Assembly: GCF_001434665.1 (NCBI RefSeq)
Contig: NZ_AZDG01000011.1
Span: 1 to 64,000 of the forward strand
Length of the DNA stretch: 64,000 bases
Direction: 5' to 3'
From: Companilactobacillus tucceti DSM 20183
Lineage (GTDB): Bacteria > Bacillota > Bacilli > Lactobacillales > Lactobacillaceae
This document shows, piece after piece, positions 16,466-24,490 of this stretch. The position numbers were made by a program, and so were the translations under genes. The stretch's first letter is position 1; each line of letters opens with the position of its first letter. A model generated the notes under the pieces. That model worked only from the letters and a program-made list of their open reading frames with translations, did not search any database and was not told the origin of the DNA.

Positions 16466-18043
16466 ATCGTTCCACACTAAAGCATCTGGGAAAACATCCC
16501 TAGATGCTTTATTTATTTCTGTAGTATAAAAGAACTTATCTTTAAAGAAATCCGATGTCGTTTGAAATGTTGTTAGTTTTCCATCAAACATCATAGAAAC
16601 ATAATCAAAATTTGTTGCAAAAACCAAATCATGACTGTTAGCAAAAACTATCCCACCATTTTTTAAATAATCATTTAATAGATCATTTACTTTTAAAATA
16701 ATATTAGGATCTAATCCCTTAGTGGGTTCATCCAAGAATAGTATCTGAGGACTTTTTATCAAACCGATGATTAAGGATAAATATTCTTGCTGACCACCAC
16801 TTAAATCATATGGACTAATATCTTTTAAATCTAATAAACCATATCTATTTAAAATACTCTCAACAGTATCGTTAGCTTCTTCTTTTTGTTCCAACTGAAA
16901 CTTTATCTCTCCAAAAACAGTATCAGAAACAAATAACAAGGCTGGATTTTGTGGCAAAATAAAAATATTTTTGAATAAACTATGATTGTTTTTGACATTA
17001 ACATTATTCAATTTTATTGAGCCAGACTGCTGAATCAATTGTTGTGATATTACTCTGATCAAAGTTGATTTACCCACACCGTTAGGACCAACCAAACAAT
17101 ATGATCTCCCCTCTTTTAGAGTGAAATTGACGTTATCTATTATTTTTTTAGATTCAAAATCAAATTTGAATGACAGATTTTTTACTTTTAATACTTTTTT
17201 CGAGTCTGCTAATTCACTAGATGTTCTTACACAGGTAAGTTGATTTTGATAATCATTTAGAATCCTGTTAAATTGACGATTATTTAATGGCAAAGATTTA
17301 TCTTTTTGTGAAAATTCGAGATATGCGCGATCTATTTGAGGTAAATAATTTTTATAGAAATCATTTTGAAAAATTGCCTTTAAAACACTATCGACATTAT
17401 TTTCTAAAATAATTGTTCCATTCTCAATAATTGCCATCTTATTAGCATAAAAAACATTTCTTTCCAAAGAATGTTCAACCAATATTACTGTGACATTTAA
17501 TTCTGCATTTACTTTATGGACCATCTGCAATATTTTTTCCGCAGCAATTGGATCTAGTTGTGAGGTAGGCTCATCTAATAATAAAATTTTAGGATCAGTT
17601 ATAAGAGCTGCTGCCAAATTGATCAATTGCTTTTGTCCACCAGACAACTCTTTTTCAGTTAGATCTAATAAATTAACAATGCCAAAATAACTGGCCACCT
17701 CGGCTATCTTTACGTGTCTTTGATTTTCTGTATAACCCATATTTTCTAAAATGAAATTAAATTCATCCCTAGCACATTCTGTAATCATTTGATTATCAAC
17801 GAATTGGGACAAGTAAGAAATACTTTTATCAGAAGGATCTATATTAATTGCTCCATCAATGACCTCTCCAACGACCAAACCATTTTTCAACTGCTTTAGT
17901 AAAGTACTTTTCCCACTACCAGTTTTTCCAATAAGTAATAAAAAATCCCCTTTATTAACAGTTAGATTCAGCTTATTTAACGAAAGTTTTTGACTGTTGG
18001 CGTATTTGAAGCTGTAATTTTTGAAACGTACCATTTCCAACAT
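16451..18043 (-). CDS. ECF-type double ABC ATPase (fused EcfA-EcfA')
   Basis: The 530-residue protein contains two complete ABC ATPase domains in one chain: Walker A GKTGSGKST at about 39 with signature LSGGQ at about 134, and GPNGVGKST at about 318 with LSGGQQ at about 428. Such fusions power ECF vitamin transporters together with EcfT. It overlaps the upstream EcfT gene by 67 bases, so the two are translationally linked. The RBS AGGAG is 13 bases before the ATG, somewhat far; a start at the ATG 18034 is not better. The cluster context (S component, PduO, DUF4430 protein) suggests it energises cobalamin uptake; the housekeeping EcfA1/A2/T of lactobacilli lie elsewhere in the genome. Confidence 0.88.
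   Translation of the reverse strand: MLEMVRFKNYSFKYANSQKLSLNKLNLTVNKGDFLLLIGKTGSGKSTLLKQLKNGLVVGEVIDGAINIDPSDKSISYLSQFVDNQMITECARDEFNFILENMGYTENQRHVKIAEVASYFGIVNLLDLTEKELSGGQKQLINLAAALITDPKILLLDEPTSQLDPIAAEKILQMVHKVNAELNVTVILVEHSLERNVFYANKMAIIENGTIILENNVDSVLKAIFQNDFYKNYLPQIDRAYLEFSQKDKSLPLNNRQFNRILNDYQNQLTCVRTSSELADSKKVLKVKNLSFKFDFESKKIIDNVNFTLKEGRSYCLVGPNGVGKSTLIRVISQQLIQQSGSIKLNNVNVKNNHSLFKNIFILPQNPALLFVSDTVFGEIKFQLEQKEEANDTVESILNRYGLLDLKDISPYDLSGGQQEYLSLIIGLIKSPQILFLDEPTKGLDPNIILKVNDLLNDYLKNGGIVFANSHDLVFATNFDYVSMMFDGKLTTFQTTSDFFKDKFFYTTEINKASRDVFPDALVWNDLRNK
16479..16516 (+). terminator. Terminator of the facilitator gene
   Basis: AAAGCATCT (16479-16487) pairs with AGATGCTTT (16502-16510), with inner GGG/CCC pairing and a T-rich tail. 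It lies inside the 3' end of the convergent ATPase coding region. Confidence 0.75.
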
Positions 18044-18888
18044 ATATATTGAAACACTCCTATCAAAATCGGAATTATTATTAAAATAAAATTGACCGAC
18101 CCAAGAATAATATTGTTCCCAAAAGCAATCTTTACATCCATTGAACCAAAATCAACTTTACCAATTTTCTGAATAACCATAATTATGTTAAAAATCATGC
18201 TAGTTATACTGGTTGCCAACAAAATATAATCTATCTTAGTATTACTGATCTTTTGCTTTATCCGATCATTCCCATATCCTTTAGTCACCAAAATATCCGA
18301 CATATTCATAAAACTAGCTACTGACTTGTTTAATACAGTCTCAAGTAAATCTAACTGTCTTTGTAACTTATTATTAATAGTATGATTGCTTCTAAACTTT
18401 ATTAAAAAGCTTGTACTTTCAAAGATGTCAATTATTTTGGGAATAAATTTGACCGTAAGAATGAAAACTATCGCTATATTTCGTAATTTATGTGACAACA
18501 GATCAAAAATGACCTTTACATTAGTCAACGAATCATAAATATAAAAAGCCATCAATAAATTGACAAAAGAAAATGCCAGAATGGCTGCATTTAAAAGTGA
18601 CTCAGTAGTTACTTTCAAAAATGGAATTTGGAATATTATTCCTGCACCCCTTTGATTGATAAGTAAATTAAAAATAATCGTTGTTACAAAAATAATCGTA
18701 AAAAACTTAAAATATCCACGTGAATTATCTTTTTTTGAATAAAGAACCATCAAGACTAAGGCTACAAAAATCATTAAAATAACTACAGGATCATTAAATA
18801 GCAAAGCAGAGAGGATAATTGACAGCAGATAAAATAAAATCGACAAATTATTAGTGCTACGCCGAAAGTTGAAAAATAACTTATTCAT
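17977..18888 (-). CDS. ECF transporter transmembrane component EcfT
   Basis: The 303-residue membrane protein has five to six helices and a cytoplasmic helical part (about 130-215) with VTKGYGNDRIKQK. The TKG there occupies the place of the Ala-Arg-Gly coupling motif that inserts into the ATPases. I chose the ATG at 18888 because GGGAGG lies 6 bases before it; the longer frame up to 18954 would add 22 polar residues with no RBS. It is followed by and overlaps the double ATPase. The divergent neighbour is the secreted DUF4430 protein. Role: scaffold of a dedicated ECF transporter, probably for B12. Confidence 0.85.
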   Translation of the reverse strand: MNKLFFNFRRSTNNLSILFYLLSIILSALLFNDPVVILMIFVALVLMVLYSKKDNSRGYFKFFTIIFVTTIIFNLLINQRGAGIIFQIPFLKVTTESLLNAAILAFSFVNLLMAFYIYDSLTNVKVIFDLLSHKLRNIAIVFILTVKFIPKIIDIFESTSFLIKFRSNHTINNKLQRQLDLLETVLNKSVASFMNMSDILVTKGYGNDRIKQKISNTKIDYILLATSITSMIFNIIMVIQKIGKVDFGSMDVKIAFGNNIILGSVNFILIIIPILIGVFQYICWKWYVSKITASNTPTVKNFR

Positions 18889-18966
18889 CTTCTGCCTCCC
18901 TTTCTGCTTATTAGCACTTTTAAGAATAACACAATTAAAAAAAATATTATCCACTTGAAATGCTTA

Positions 18967-18996
18967 TATATTGATAAACTAATTGTCTGATATAAT
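18967..18996 (+). promoter_or_regulatory. Extended -10 promoter of the DUF4430 gene
   Basis: TGATATAAT (18988-18996) is an extended -10 element, with a weak -35 (TATATT, 18967-18972, 18-base spacing). The region between EcfT and this gene is too short for a cobalamin riboswitch. Confidence 0.6.
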
Positions 18997-19035
18997 TAGA
19001 AACCGTTGGACAAAATATCAGAGGAGCGTTTATTT

Positions 19036-19416
19036 ATGAAGAAAAGAATTACGATTATTTTAATGTCATTGTTGATGCTTATAAGTGTCGTTGCACCAGC
19101 CACTGCTACAACGGTGGATGCTAAGACTAAAAACATCAAAGTCACATACGTTTTGAAAAAAAATAAGAAACAAATTGCTAAGAAAAAAGTTACTCTAAAA
19201 AAGAATGCTACCGTCATGGATGGAACAAAAAAAGCCTGGAAAGTAACTGAAAAAGGTGGTTTTATCTCTGCTATCGATGGTAAAAAGCAAAATAACAAGA
19301 AAAAAATTTATTGGACATTTAAAGTTAATGGTAAAAACGTTAATGTAAGTGCTGATAAGAAAAAGTTAAAGAATAAAGACAAAGTTACATTTACCTTAGC
19401 TAAGTATAATGGTTAA
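19036..19416 (+). CDS. Secreted DUF4430 (transcobalamin-like) protein
   Basis: The 126-residue product has a signal peptide of about 26 residues and one DUF4430 domain. That family resembles the C-terminal domain of human transcobalamin and intrinsic factor. The diagnostic WTFKVNGK (family form W.y.VNGk) lies at about 95-102, followed by the KLKNKDKVTFT strand. The mature protein is extremely rich in lysine (roughly one residue in four), so it is strongly basic and may stick to teichoic acids; there is no LPXTG, lipobox or WxL anchor. ATG 19036 follows GAGGAG; the TTG at 19006 lacks an RBS. Divergent from EcfT, it may capture cobalamin at the cell surface (inference). Confidence 0.8.
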   Translation: MKKRITIILMSLLMLISVVAPATATTVDAKTKNIKVTYVLKKNKKQIAKKKVTLKKNATVMDGTKKAWKVTEKGGFISAIDGKKQNNKKKIYWTFKVNGKNVNVSADKKKLKNKDKVTFTLAKYNG

Positions 19417-19554
19417 GAGAGCGCGACCAAACACGCCTAGCTTTCGAGCATTAAAACAAATGACCCTATCAATCCGATTTTGGATTGATAGGGTCATTTG
19501 TCTTAAGCGGAAAAAGCTGTGTTTGGTTGCGCGTTTATGCCGCATACTTAATAA
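19417..19554 (+). repeat. Structured dispersed repeat, family 1, copy A
   Basis: It begins directly after the DUF4430 stop codon. The outer stem is GCGCGACCAAACAC (19421-19434) with 19519-19532 (one G-U pair). Next come the conserved arms AGCTTTCGAGCATTAA and TTAAGCGGAAAAAGCT, the inner 20-bp stem 19456-19475/19482-19501 with loop GATTTT, and a 3' tail TTTATGCCGCATACTTAA. The same arms, loop and tail recur at 22843-22984 and 37758-37905 with different but still paired stems. It probably also terminates transcription. Short ORFs across it are not genes. Confidence 0.85.
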
Positions 19555-19668
19555 AAATAACTACGTCTTTCACATTTTTTTTCTTAAACCTAAATTTCAA
19601 AGCATTTTTATTAACTAATTCCACAATATGTTTATACTTAGGGACAAAAATACAAGAAGGTATAAATA

Positions 19669-20028
19669 ATGGATAAGAATATTAGTACCATTGAAGAATA
19701 TTTCAAATTATCGGATTTAGCCTCTTCAGACAAAGATTCTCTAAATAAAATACTTAAATTGTTCTCAGATGAAGCAACAATTAAGTCCGGAATGGACGAG
19801 ACTTCTTCAGGAAAAAAAGAGGTTTCAGATTTTTTTGAAGAATTCTTTGATAAATTTCTCCAATTGAAGCACTTGTTCAGAACTGAAATCGTAGATGATT
19901 TTTATCAAACTGAATGGGCGGTAATTGGTTTAAAAAAAGATAATAGCCTATTTTCACTACATGGATATGATTACTATAAATTTAACGAATCTGGTCAAAT
20001 AACTTCCTTAGTTGTTAACGTCAGCTGA
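19669..20028 (+). CDS. SnoaL/NTF2-like small protein
   Basis: The 119-residue protein has the NTF2-like pattern: an N-terminal helix (IEEYFKLSDLASSDKDSLNKILKLFSDEATIKSG), then GKKEVSDFFEEFFDKF, and a sheet ending in LHGYDYYKFNESGQITSL. The typical SnoaL end, F...GkI..., is visible. Members are small enzymes or binding proteins with a cone-shaped pocket; no catalytic residues can be assigned. RBS AAGAAGG is 7 bases upstream. It overlaps the convergent rpiA-like gene by 21 bases and has no terminator at its end. On the plus strand the next good terminator is at 20693-20722, so its transcript may run antisense to rpiA. Confidence 0.7.
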   Translation: MDKNISTIEEYFKLSDLASSDKDSLNKILKLFSDEATIKSGMDETSSGKKEVSDFFEEFFDKFLQLKHLFRTEIVDDFYQTEWAVIGLKKDNSLFSLHGYDYYKFNESGQITSLVVNVS

Positions 20029-20676
20029 AATAGAGATCACATTCTCACCATCCGCTAACAAAGCTCCAGAAATTAAATTACTAAAATATGACGTTCCGAC
20101 AACTCCATTGCAGGAACTCAATTCTTGGTTTATTCGGCTAATATTATCCCAATTTTTAAAAGTGCAATCGATTAAACAATTTCCTAGTCTAGTTCTAACT
20201 ACACCAGCAATATCACTAGATTGACGAATTTTACTACTGCCTCCTAAAGAATTAACTAAATTCATTACTTGTTTTATTGAGGGTTCAACTACTTCTAAAC
20301 TTAAGAAAACATCTGGATCTAGTTTGTCTTTCATTCTTTCTTTAGGACCTAAAATTATATATCTTGAAGATAGACTGGCATATATTTTTTCATAAGTATG
20401 GATGCCTCCATTACTCTTCAAAGCATTTAATTTAGTATCTATTGAGTCACATCCGTCAAAAGCTAGATCTATTTTATCCAATTGACTCAACTCACAAACT
20501 GAAAGGCCCAATTCTTGACATGTATTTTTCGTTACTTCTGAGGGAGTACAAATAATAATATCTAAATTGCGGGCGGCAACTTCTTTAAGCAATCTCCCTA
20601 CCGTGTTTCCTCCACCAAAACTCACAACCATTTTCGGTTGAATCATTTCAATAGCTTCTTCAAGTAATTTCTCCAT
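20008..20676 (-). CDS. rpiA: Divergent ribose-5-phosphate isomerase A
   Basis: The 222-residue protein follows the RpiA fold: GGGNTVGRLL near residue 21 (family GTGSTa), FDGCDSID at about 73 (family DGADEID), LKSNGGIHTYEK (family KGGGGaltREK) and GNCLIDC. The acidic pair of DGCD, the Lys before SNGG and the Glu of YEK match the catalytic Asp, Asp, Lys and Glu of E. coli RpiA. It should interconvert ribose 5-phosphate and ribulose 5-phosphate, but the motifs are unusual, so it is probably a paralogue with a shifted substrate. It follows a TetR gene by 25 bases on the same strand and overlaps a convergent gene at its 3' end. Confidence 0.8.
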   Translation of the reverse strand: MEKLLEEAIEMIQPKMVVSFGGGNTVGRLLKEVAARNLDIIICTPSEVTKNTCQELGLSVCELSQLDKIDLAFDGCDSIDTKLNALKSNGGIHTYEKIYASLSSRYIILGPKERMKDKLDPDVFLSLEVVEPSIKQVMNLVNSLGGSSKIRQSSDIAGVVRTRLGNCLIDCTFKNWDNISRINQELSSCNGVVGTSYFSNLISGALLADGENVISISADVNN

Positions 20677-20692
20677 TAAACTCTCCTGTTAT

Positions 20693-20722
20693 AAGTGGCC
20701 TTTATAGGTCACTTTTTTTATT
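20693..20722 (+). terminator. Hairpin between TetR and rpiA, oriented plus
   Basis: AAGTGGCC/GGTCACTT (20693-20700, 20707-20714) is followed by a seven-T run on the plus strand and uses a G-U wobble only in that orientation. On the minus strand it overlaps the TetR stop codon and has no T run, so TetR and rpiA can be co-transcribed. Confidence 0.6.
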
Positions 20723-21289
20723 TATCGGTTGGATTTGTACCATAATTGCATCACGAATAGCATTAATTGCCGCTGTAACCGCATCAATTTCTGATTCACC
20801 ATGTGATAGGGCCCATTCGATAACTGTCATTTGAAGATTCATCCCCATGGATGCCATCAAATCAACTGGGACATCCATATTAGATCCAGACTCTTTGATG
20901 AATTTCTTCCATTCTTGTAAAAGTAATGATTTAAAGTTAGCTTCAAGGTCAGCGTTTGGTTCATGTACTGTAAATAAGATAATAATTGCTCGTCTATTAT
21001 CTTCCATATCTTTTAATAAACCATGAACCAGTTCATTGATCTCACCTTGGACAATTTGATTAAAGCGTAAATTAACTCGGCTAGCAAATAATTTTGTAAA
21101 TCCATCTACCATTTTATCTAATAAGTCATATTTATCTAAGTAATGAGCATAAAAAGTAGAACGACTAGTCAAAGAAAGCTGGCAAATATCGGCTACAGTG
21201 ATTTGACGAAATGTCTTTGACTCCAATAACTTTAATAAAGCCTGTTGAATATCTCGTTCTGTTTTTATTTTTCTGACATCTTTAGTCAT
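20702..21289 (-). CDS. TetR/AcrR-family regulator
   Basis: The 195-residue protein has an N-terminal TetR helix-turn-helix (TERDIQQALLKLLESKTFRQITVADICQLSLTSRSTFYAHYLDKYDLLD, about 8-55) and an all-helical ligand domain of the TetR_C_7 / DhaS-like type. I place the start at ATG 21289, which has GGGG 7 bases upstream; the ATG at 21301 has no RBS. It forms a putative operon with the divergent rpiA gene downstream. The upstream 200-base gap to the small membrane protein gene contains the inverted repeat TTGAAAGC/GCTTTCAA (21448-21474), a possible target. Confidence 0.85.
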   Translation of the reverse strand: MTKDVRKIKTERDIQQALLKLLESKTFRQITVADICQLSLTSRSTFYAHYLDKYDLLDKMVDGFTKLFASRVNLRFNQIVQGEINELVHGLLKDMEDNRRAIIILFTVHEPNADLEANFKSLLLQEWKKFIKESGSNMDVPVDLMASMGMNLQMTVIEWALSHGESEIDAVTAAINAIRDAIMVQIQPINKKSDL

Positions 21290-21447
21290 AATTAACCCCA
21301 TTTTTTATAATTAATTTCAGCATAACACAGTCAATTTCTATTTAAATGTATGATTTCGAACAAAACGTATGAAAAGTGTCCGAAAACCAACAGTAGTAAC
21401 GTTTTTGCTAGTGTACCAAAAGTAGCTATCGTCCTATCATGTAGTTG

Positions 21448-21474
21448 TTGAAAGCGATAAGGAAAAGCTTTCAA
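21448..21474. promoter_or_regulatory. Inverted repeat upstream of small membrane protein
   Basis: TTGAAAGC (21448-21455) and GCTTTCAA (21467-21474) are perfect arms with an 11-base spacer, 28 bases before the downstream start codon. The left arm also gives a partial cre match (TGAAAGCGATAAGG). It could be an operator of the neighbouring TetR protein. Confidence 0.35.
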
Positions 21475-21501
21475 ATATAAATGAGAAATGGGGTAATCAA
21501 T

Positions 21502-21768
21502 ATGTTTACATGGATGTTTTGGATTTTAGCAATTTGGTTCATCATCAATGCCGTATGGATGTGGTTTGATCTCGATAACAAAACATTGCAAAAGACCTTC
21601 GCCTGGATCAATGTTGCAGCAATAATAATCGGTTTCTGGACATTCTATGGAGCAACACCCGTAGACAGCCTATCAACATGGTTCCAAGTTCTAAATTGGG
21701 TCAATATTGTACTAGCTGCTACTCAATTTTACTTCGGCTATCGTAAATCACAACATAAGGTTGCATAA
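21502..21768 (+). CDS. Small membrane protein, unknown
   Basis: This is an 88-residue protein with three hydrophobic segments (about 1-22, 31-50 and 62-78), rich in Trp and Phe, and a short basic tail GYRKSQHK. I do not recognise a family; size and topology recall small integral membrane proteins of lactobacilli. The ATG at 21502 is preferred (GGGG about 7 bases upstream); the in-frame ATG at 21481 would add seven polar residues. It is monocistronic, flanked by an inverted repeat upstream and a strong terminator downstream. Function unknown. Confidence 0.6.
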   Translation: MFTWMFWILAIWFIINAVWMWFDLDNKTLQKTFAWINVAAIIIGFWTFYGATPVDSLSTWFQVLNWVNIVLAATQFYFGYRKSQHKVA

Positions 21769-21805
21769 TTAAGAATTAATAACAAAATTTTAATAAACAG
21801 TTCGA

Positions 21806-21845
21806 TAAATACCTCATGATTATCTAATCATGAGGCATTTATTTT
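21806..21845 (+). terminator. Terminator
   Basis: AAATACCTCATGATT (21807-21821) pairs with AATCATGAGGCATTT (21826-21840) around ATCT, followed by ATTTTG. Confidence 0.85.
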
Positions 21846-21923
21846 GTAATTATTATCAAATAACGTTTTTAGTATCAACGATCTTTGGTACACTAAAAGA
21901 AAAATGAAAGAAGATCTTAGAAA

Positions 21924-22841
21924 ATGAGAAAATTTGGCATAATTGGTATTGGACATGTTGGAGTAACTATTGCCTATACCCTTGTTACTAAAGGTATCGC
22001 TGACGAATTAATTTTAATCGACAATAATGAAGGAAAAGCTGTTGCTGAACAACTTGATTTACAAGATGCACAAGCGCGTCTTGATACAACTACACAAATC
22101 AAGATTCAGGATTATTCTGAATTAAAAGATGTTGATATTTTATTCTTAACTGCCGGCAAGATCGACGCCGCAAAAGAGACTGGTAGTCGTTGGGCTGAAT
22201 TTGAATTTACTAACGCAATGGTTAAAGAAGTTGCACCAAAAATCAAAGAATCAGGATTCAATGGTATCGTAATAGATACTACAAATCCTTGCGATGCAAT
22301 AACGCAATATCTTCAAACATCTACTGGATTACCTCAACAACAAGTCTTTGGTACAGGCACATTCCTAGATACAGCTAGAATGCAACGTGTAGTTGCTAAA
22401 CAATTTAATGTTAATTCAAAAAATATTGCCGGTTACACACTTGGAGAACATGGCGACTCTCAATTCGTCGCTTGGTCAGGTGTTACAGTCAACAGCCATC
22501 CTTTAGTAGAATTTGCCAAACAACAAGGAAAGAACCTTGATTATGCCGCTATAGAGGAAGAAATAAGAAAAGGTGGCTGGTCAGTATACCAAGGTAAAGG
22601 ATACACAAGTTACGGTATTGCAACTTGTGCTGTCAAGTTAGCACAAGCAGTATTATCTGATGCACAATTGGAGTGTCCTGTATCTTGTTATAATGAAGAA
22701 TTTGATACATATATCGGACAACCAGCAGTTGTTGGTAAAAATGGTATCGAATATGTTAACCATGTTTCAATTACAGATGATGAAAAAGCCAAATTTAAAA
22801 ACTCTGCTGAAACAATCAAAAGTAAATTTGCTACTATGTAA
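21924..22841 (+). CDS. L-2-hydroxyisocaproate dehydrogenase (L-LDH family)
   Basis: The 305-residue NAD-dependent enzyme is of the lactate/malate dehydrogenase fold. The Rossmann motif is GIGHVG at residues 8-13, the NAD-ribose Asp is in ILIDNNEGKA, the active-site His176 lies in GEHGDSQFVAW, and substrate-loop residues include GSRWAEFEF. FGTGTFLDTARMQR and GKGYTSYGIAT resemble the L-HicDH of Weissella confusa more than true L-LDH. It would reduce branched 2-keto acids from Leu or Ile breakdown to hydroxy acids and regenerate NAD+. RBS AAGAAG precedes the ATG. It is monocistronic. The substrate remains inferred. Confidence 0.85.
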   Translation: MRKFGIIGIGHVGVTIAYTLVTKGIADELILIDNNEGKAVAEQLDLQDAQARLDTTTQIKIQDYSELKDVDILFLTAGKIDAAKETGSRWAEFEFTNAMVKEVAPKIKESGFNGIVIDTTNPCDAITQYLQTSTGLPQQQVFGTGTFLDTARMQRVVAKQFNVNSKNIAGYTLGEHGDSQFVAWSGVTVNSHPLVEFAKQQGKNLDYAAIEEEIRKGGWSVYQGKGYTSYGIATCAVKLAQAVLSDAQLECPVSCYNEEFDTYIGQPAVVGKNGIEYVNHVSITDDEKAKFKNSAETIKSKFATM

Positions 22842-22842
22842 T

Positions 22843-22984
22843 TTTTCTTAAATATGCTGTGTAAACGTGCAATGACACACAGCTTTTTCCGCTTAAAACA
22901 AAAGACTCCATCAATCCAAAATCGGATTGATGGAGTCTTTTGCCTTAATGCTCGAAAGCTGAACGTGTATCATTGCACTCTTTT
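22843..22984 (-). repeat. Structured dispersed repeat, family 1, copy B
   Basis: It begins at the gudD stop codon. Outer stem arms are 22867-22880 and 22965-22978 (one A-C on plus, hence G-U on minus). The conserved arms are the same as in copy A, reversed. The inner stem is 22899-22917/22924-22942 with loop AAAATC (GATTTT on minus). Tail ACACAGCATATTTAAG is read on the minus strand. It is opposite in orientation to copy A. It also separates the convergent dehydrogenase and gudD genes. Confidence 0.85.
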
Positions 22985-24313
22985 TTATCTAACCATTGAT
23001 GGTTTCTTTGCATCAAACTTCCAACCTGGGATCAAGAATTGCATTGCAGCGGCGTCATCACGTGCTCCAAGATTCTTATCAATATATAGTTGGTTAGCTT
23101 TCTTAATACTATCCAAATCAATTTCAACGCCAAGACCTTCATTAGTCTTTGGAACAGTTAACTGACCATTTTCGATCTTATATGGGTTCTTTGTTAGATT
23201 TTGACCATCTTGCCAAATCCAGTGAGTATCAACATCGAATACACGGCCTGGTGCAGCGGCTGCAGCATTAGCAACCATTGCAAGTGAAATATCAAAGTGA
23301 TTATTTGAATGAACTCCCCAGTTTAGGTTAAATTCATTACACAATTGAGCAACTCTTACAGCACCTTCCATTGTCCAGAAGTGCGGATCAGCTAATGGAA
23401 TTGAAACTGAATTCAAAGCGATTGCATGTGACATTTGACGCCAATCAGTATCAACCATATTTGTAGCTGTTGGCATATGAGTAATTTGTTGGAACTCTGC
23501 TAGAATTTCTCTACCTGAGAATCCATCTTCAGCACCACATGGATCTTCAATATAATGAAGAATATCTTTCATTTCATCTGCATAGTGAAGTGCTTGCTTC
23601 AATGACCAAGCACCATTTGGATCAAGATCAAGTTTGGCTTCTGGGAATGCCTTGTGCAAAGCTTTCATGGCAGCTACTTCTTCTTCACCATCAAAGACTC
23701 CACCCTTTAGTTTGAAAGTCTTAAATCCATATTTATCGTATGCGGCTTTAGCAAGTTTAACGATTGAATCTGGATCCATAGCTGGCTTACGACGTAATTT
23801 ACCCCAGTCACTAGTATTATCGTCATCTTGAATATAAGGAAGGTCAGTCTTACTTGAATCACCGACGTAGAATAGGTATCCTAATACACCAACTTTTTCT
23901 CTTTGTTGACCATCACCTAATAATGCGGCAACTGGAACGTGTAAATGTTTACCTAATAAATCAAGGAATGATGTTTCAATAGCAGTCAAAGCGTGCACCA
24001 TGATTCTTAAATCAAATGTTTGCTTACCTCTTCCACCTTTATCCAAATAAGAGAACTTCTCTTTTACTTTTTGAAGAACATCTTTGTATTCACCAATTGA
24101 ACGTCCGATAACTAAATCTTTAGATGCTTCCAAAGTACTTGTGATTTTTTCACCACCAGGAACTTCACCAACACCAATTTGTCCTTCGTCTGTTGTTAAA
24201 ACAACGATATTTCTTGTAAAGTATGGGCCATGGGCACCACTTAAATTCATCAACATGCTGTCATATCCGGCAACTGGATAGACATCCATTTTTGCTATTT
24301 TGGGAATACTCAT
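22985..24313 (-). CDS. gudD: Glucarate dehydratase
   Basis: The 442-residue enolase-superfamily enzyme closely follows E. coli GudD throughout: [31 protein letters not shown] (the KxK base, about 205-210), LDPNGAWS (metal-binding Asp), EDPCGAE, TNM.TDWRQM and the His-Asp dyad HSNNHFD. It dehydrates D-glucarate, and usually L-idarate, to 5-keto-4-deoxyglucarate. RBS AAAGGAG. It diverges from a LysR regulator gene, a common arrangement for sugar-acid dehydratases, with a TACAC-N9-GTGTA dyad between them. The aldolase of the classical pathway (GarL) is not in the window. Confidence 0.95.
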   Translation of the reverse strand: MSIPKIAKMDVYPVAGYDSMLMNLSGAHGPYFTRNIVVLTTDEGQIGVGEVPGGEKITSTLEASKDLVIGRSIGEYKDVLQKVKEKFSYLDKGGRGKQTFDLRIMVHALTAIETSFLDLLGKHLHVPVAALLGDGQQREKVGVLGYLFYVGDSSKTDLPYIQDDDNTSDWGKLRRKPAMDPDSIVKLAKAAYDKYGFKTFKLKGGVFDGEEEVAAMKALHKAFPEAKLDLDPNGAWSLKQALHYADEMKDILHYIEDPCGAEDGFSGREILAEFQQITHMPTATNMVDTDWRQMSHAIALNSVSIPLADPHFWTMEGAVRVAQLCNEFNLNWGVHSNNHFDISLAMVANAAAAAPGRVFDVDTHWIWQDGQNLTKNPYKIENGQLTVPKTNEGLGVEIDLDSIKKANQLYIDKNLGARDDAAAMQFLIPGWKFDAKKPSMVR

Positions 24314-24427
24314 AATAAAATCTCCTTTAAGTTGTTTGTGATTTAATTAACATTATTTCTTAACTCTATTATATTGTGTCTTTTAAAACTAAAACAGTCA
24401 CACTTTGGACGTATGATGAACTAAAGG

Positions 24428-24450
24428 TACACATATTATTAGTGTATAAT
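24428..24450. promoter_or_regulatory. LysR-type operator and LysR promoter
   Basis: TACAC (24428-24432) and GTGTA (24442-24446) form a T-N11-A style dyad between the divergent gudD and LysR genes. TATAAT at 24445-24450 is the LysR gene -10. On the minus strand, TATAAT near 24367-24375 serves gudD. Confidence 0.55.
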
Positions 24451-24490
24451 TAGAATCATTAGACATATCAAAATTTAGGGGTTGAATAAT

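Noticed and set aside
19409-19618. Open frames across the family 1 and family 2 repeats (also 22854-23165 and 37710-37913)
   Set aside because: They read through the structured repeats, have no RBS, and similar peptides arise only because the repeats are alike.
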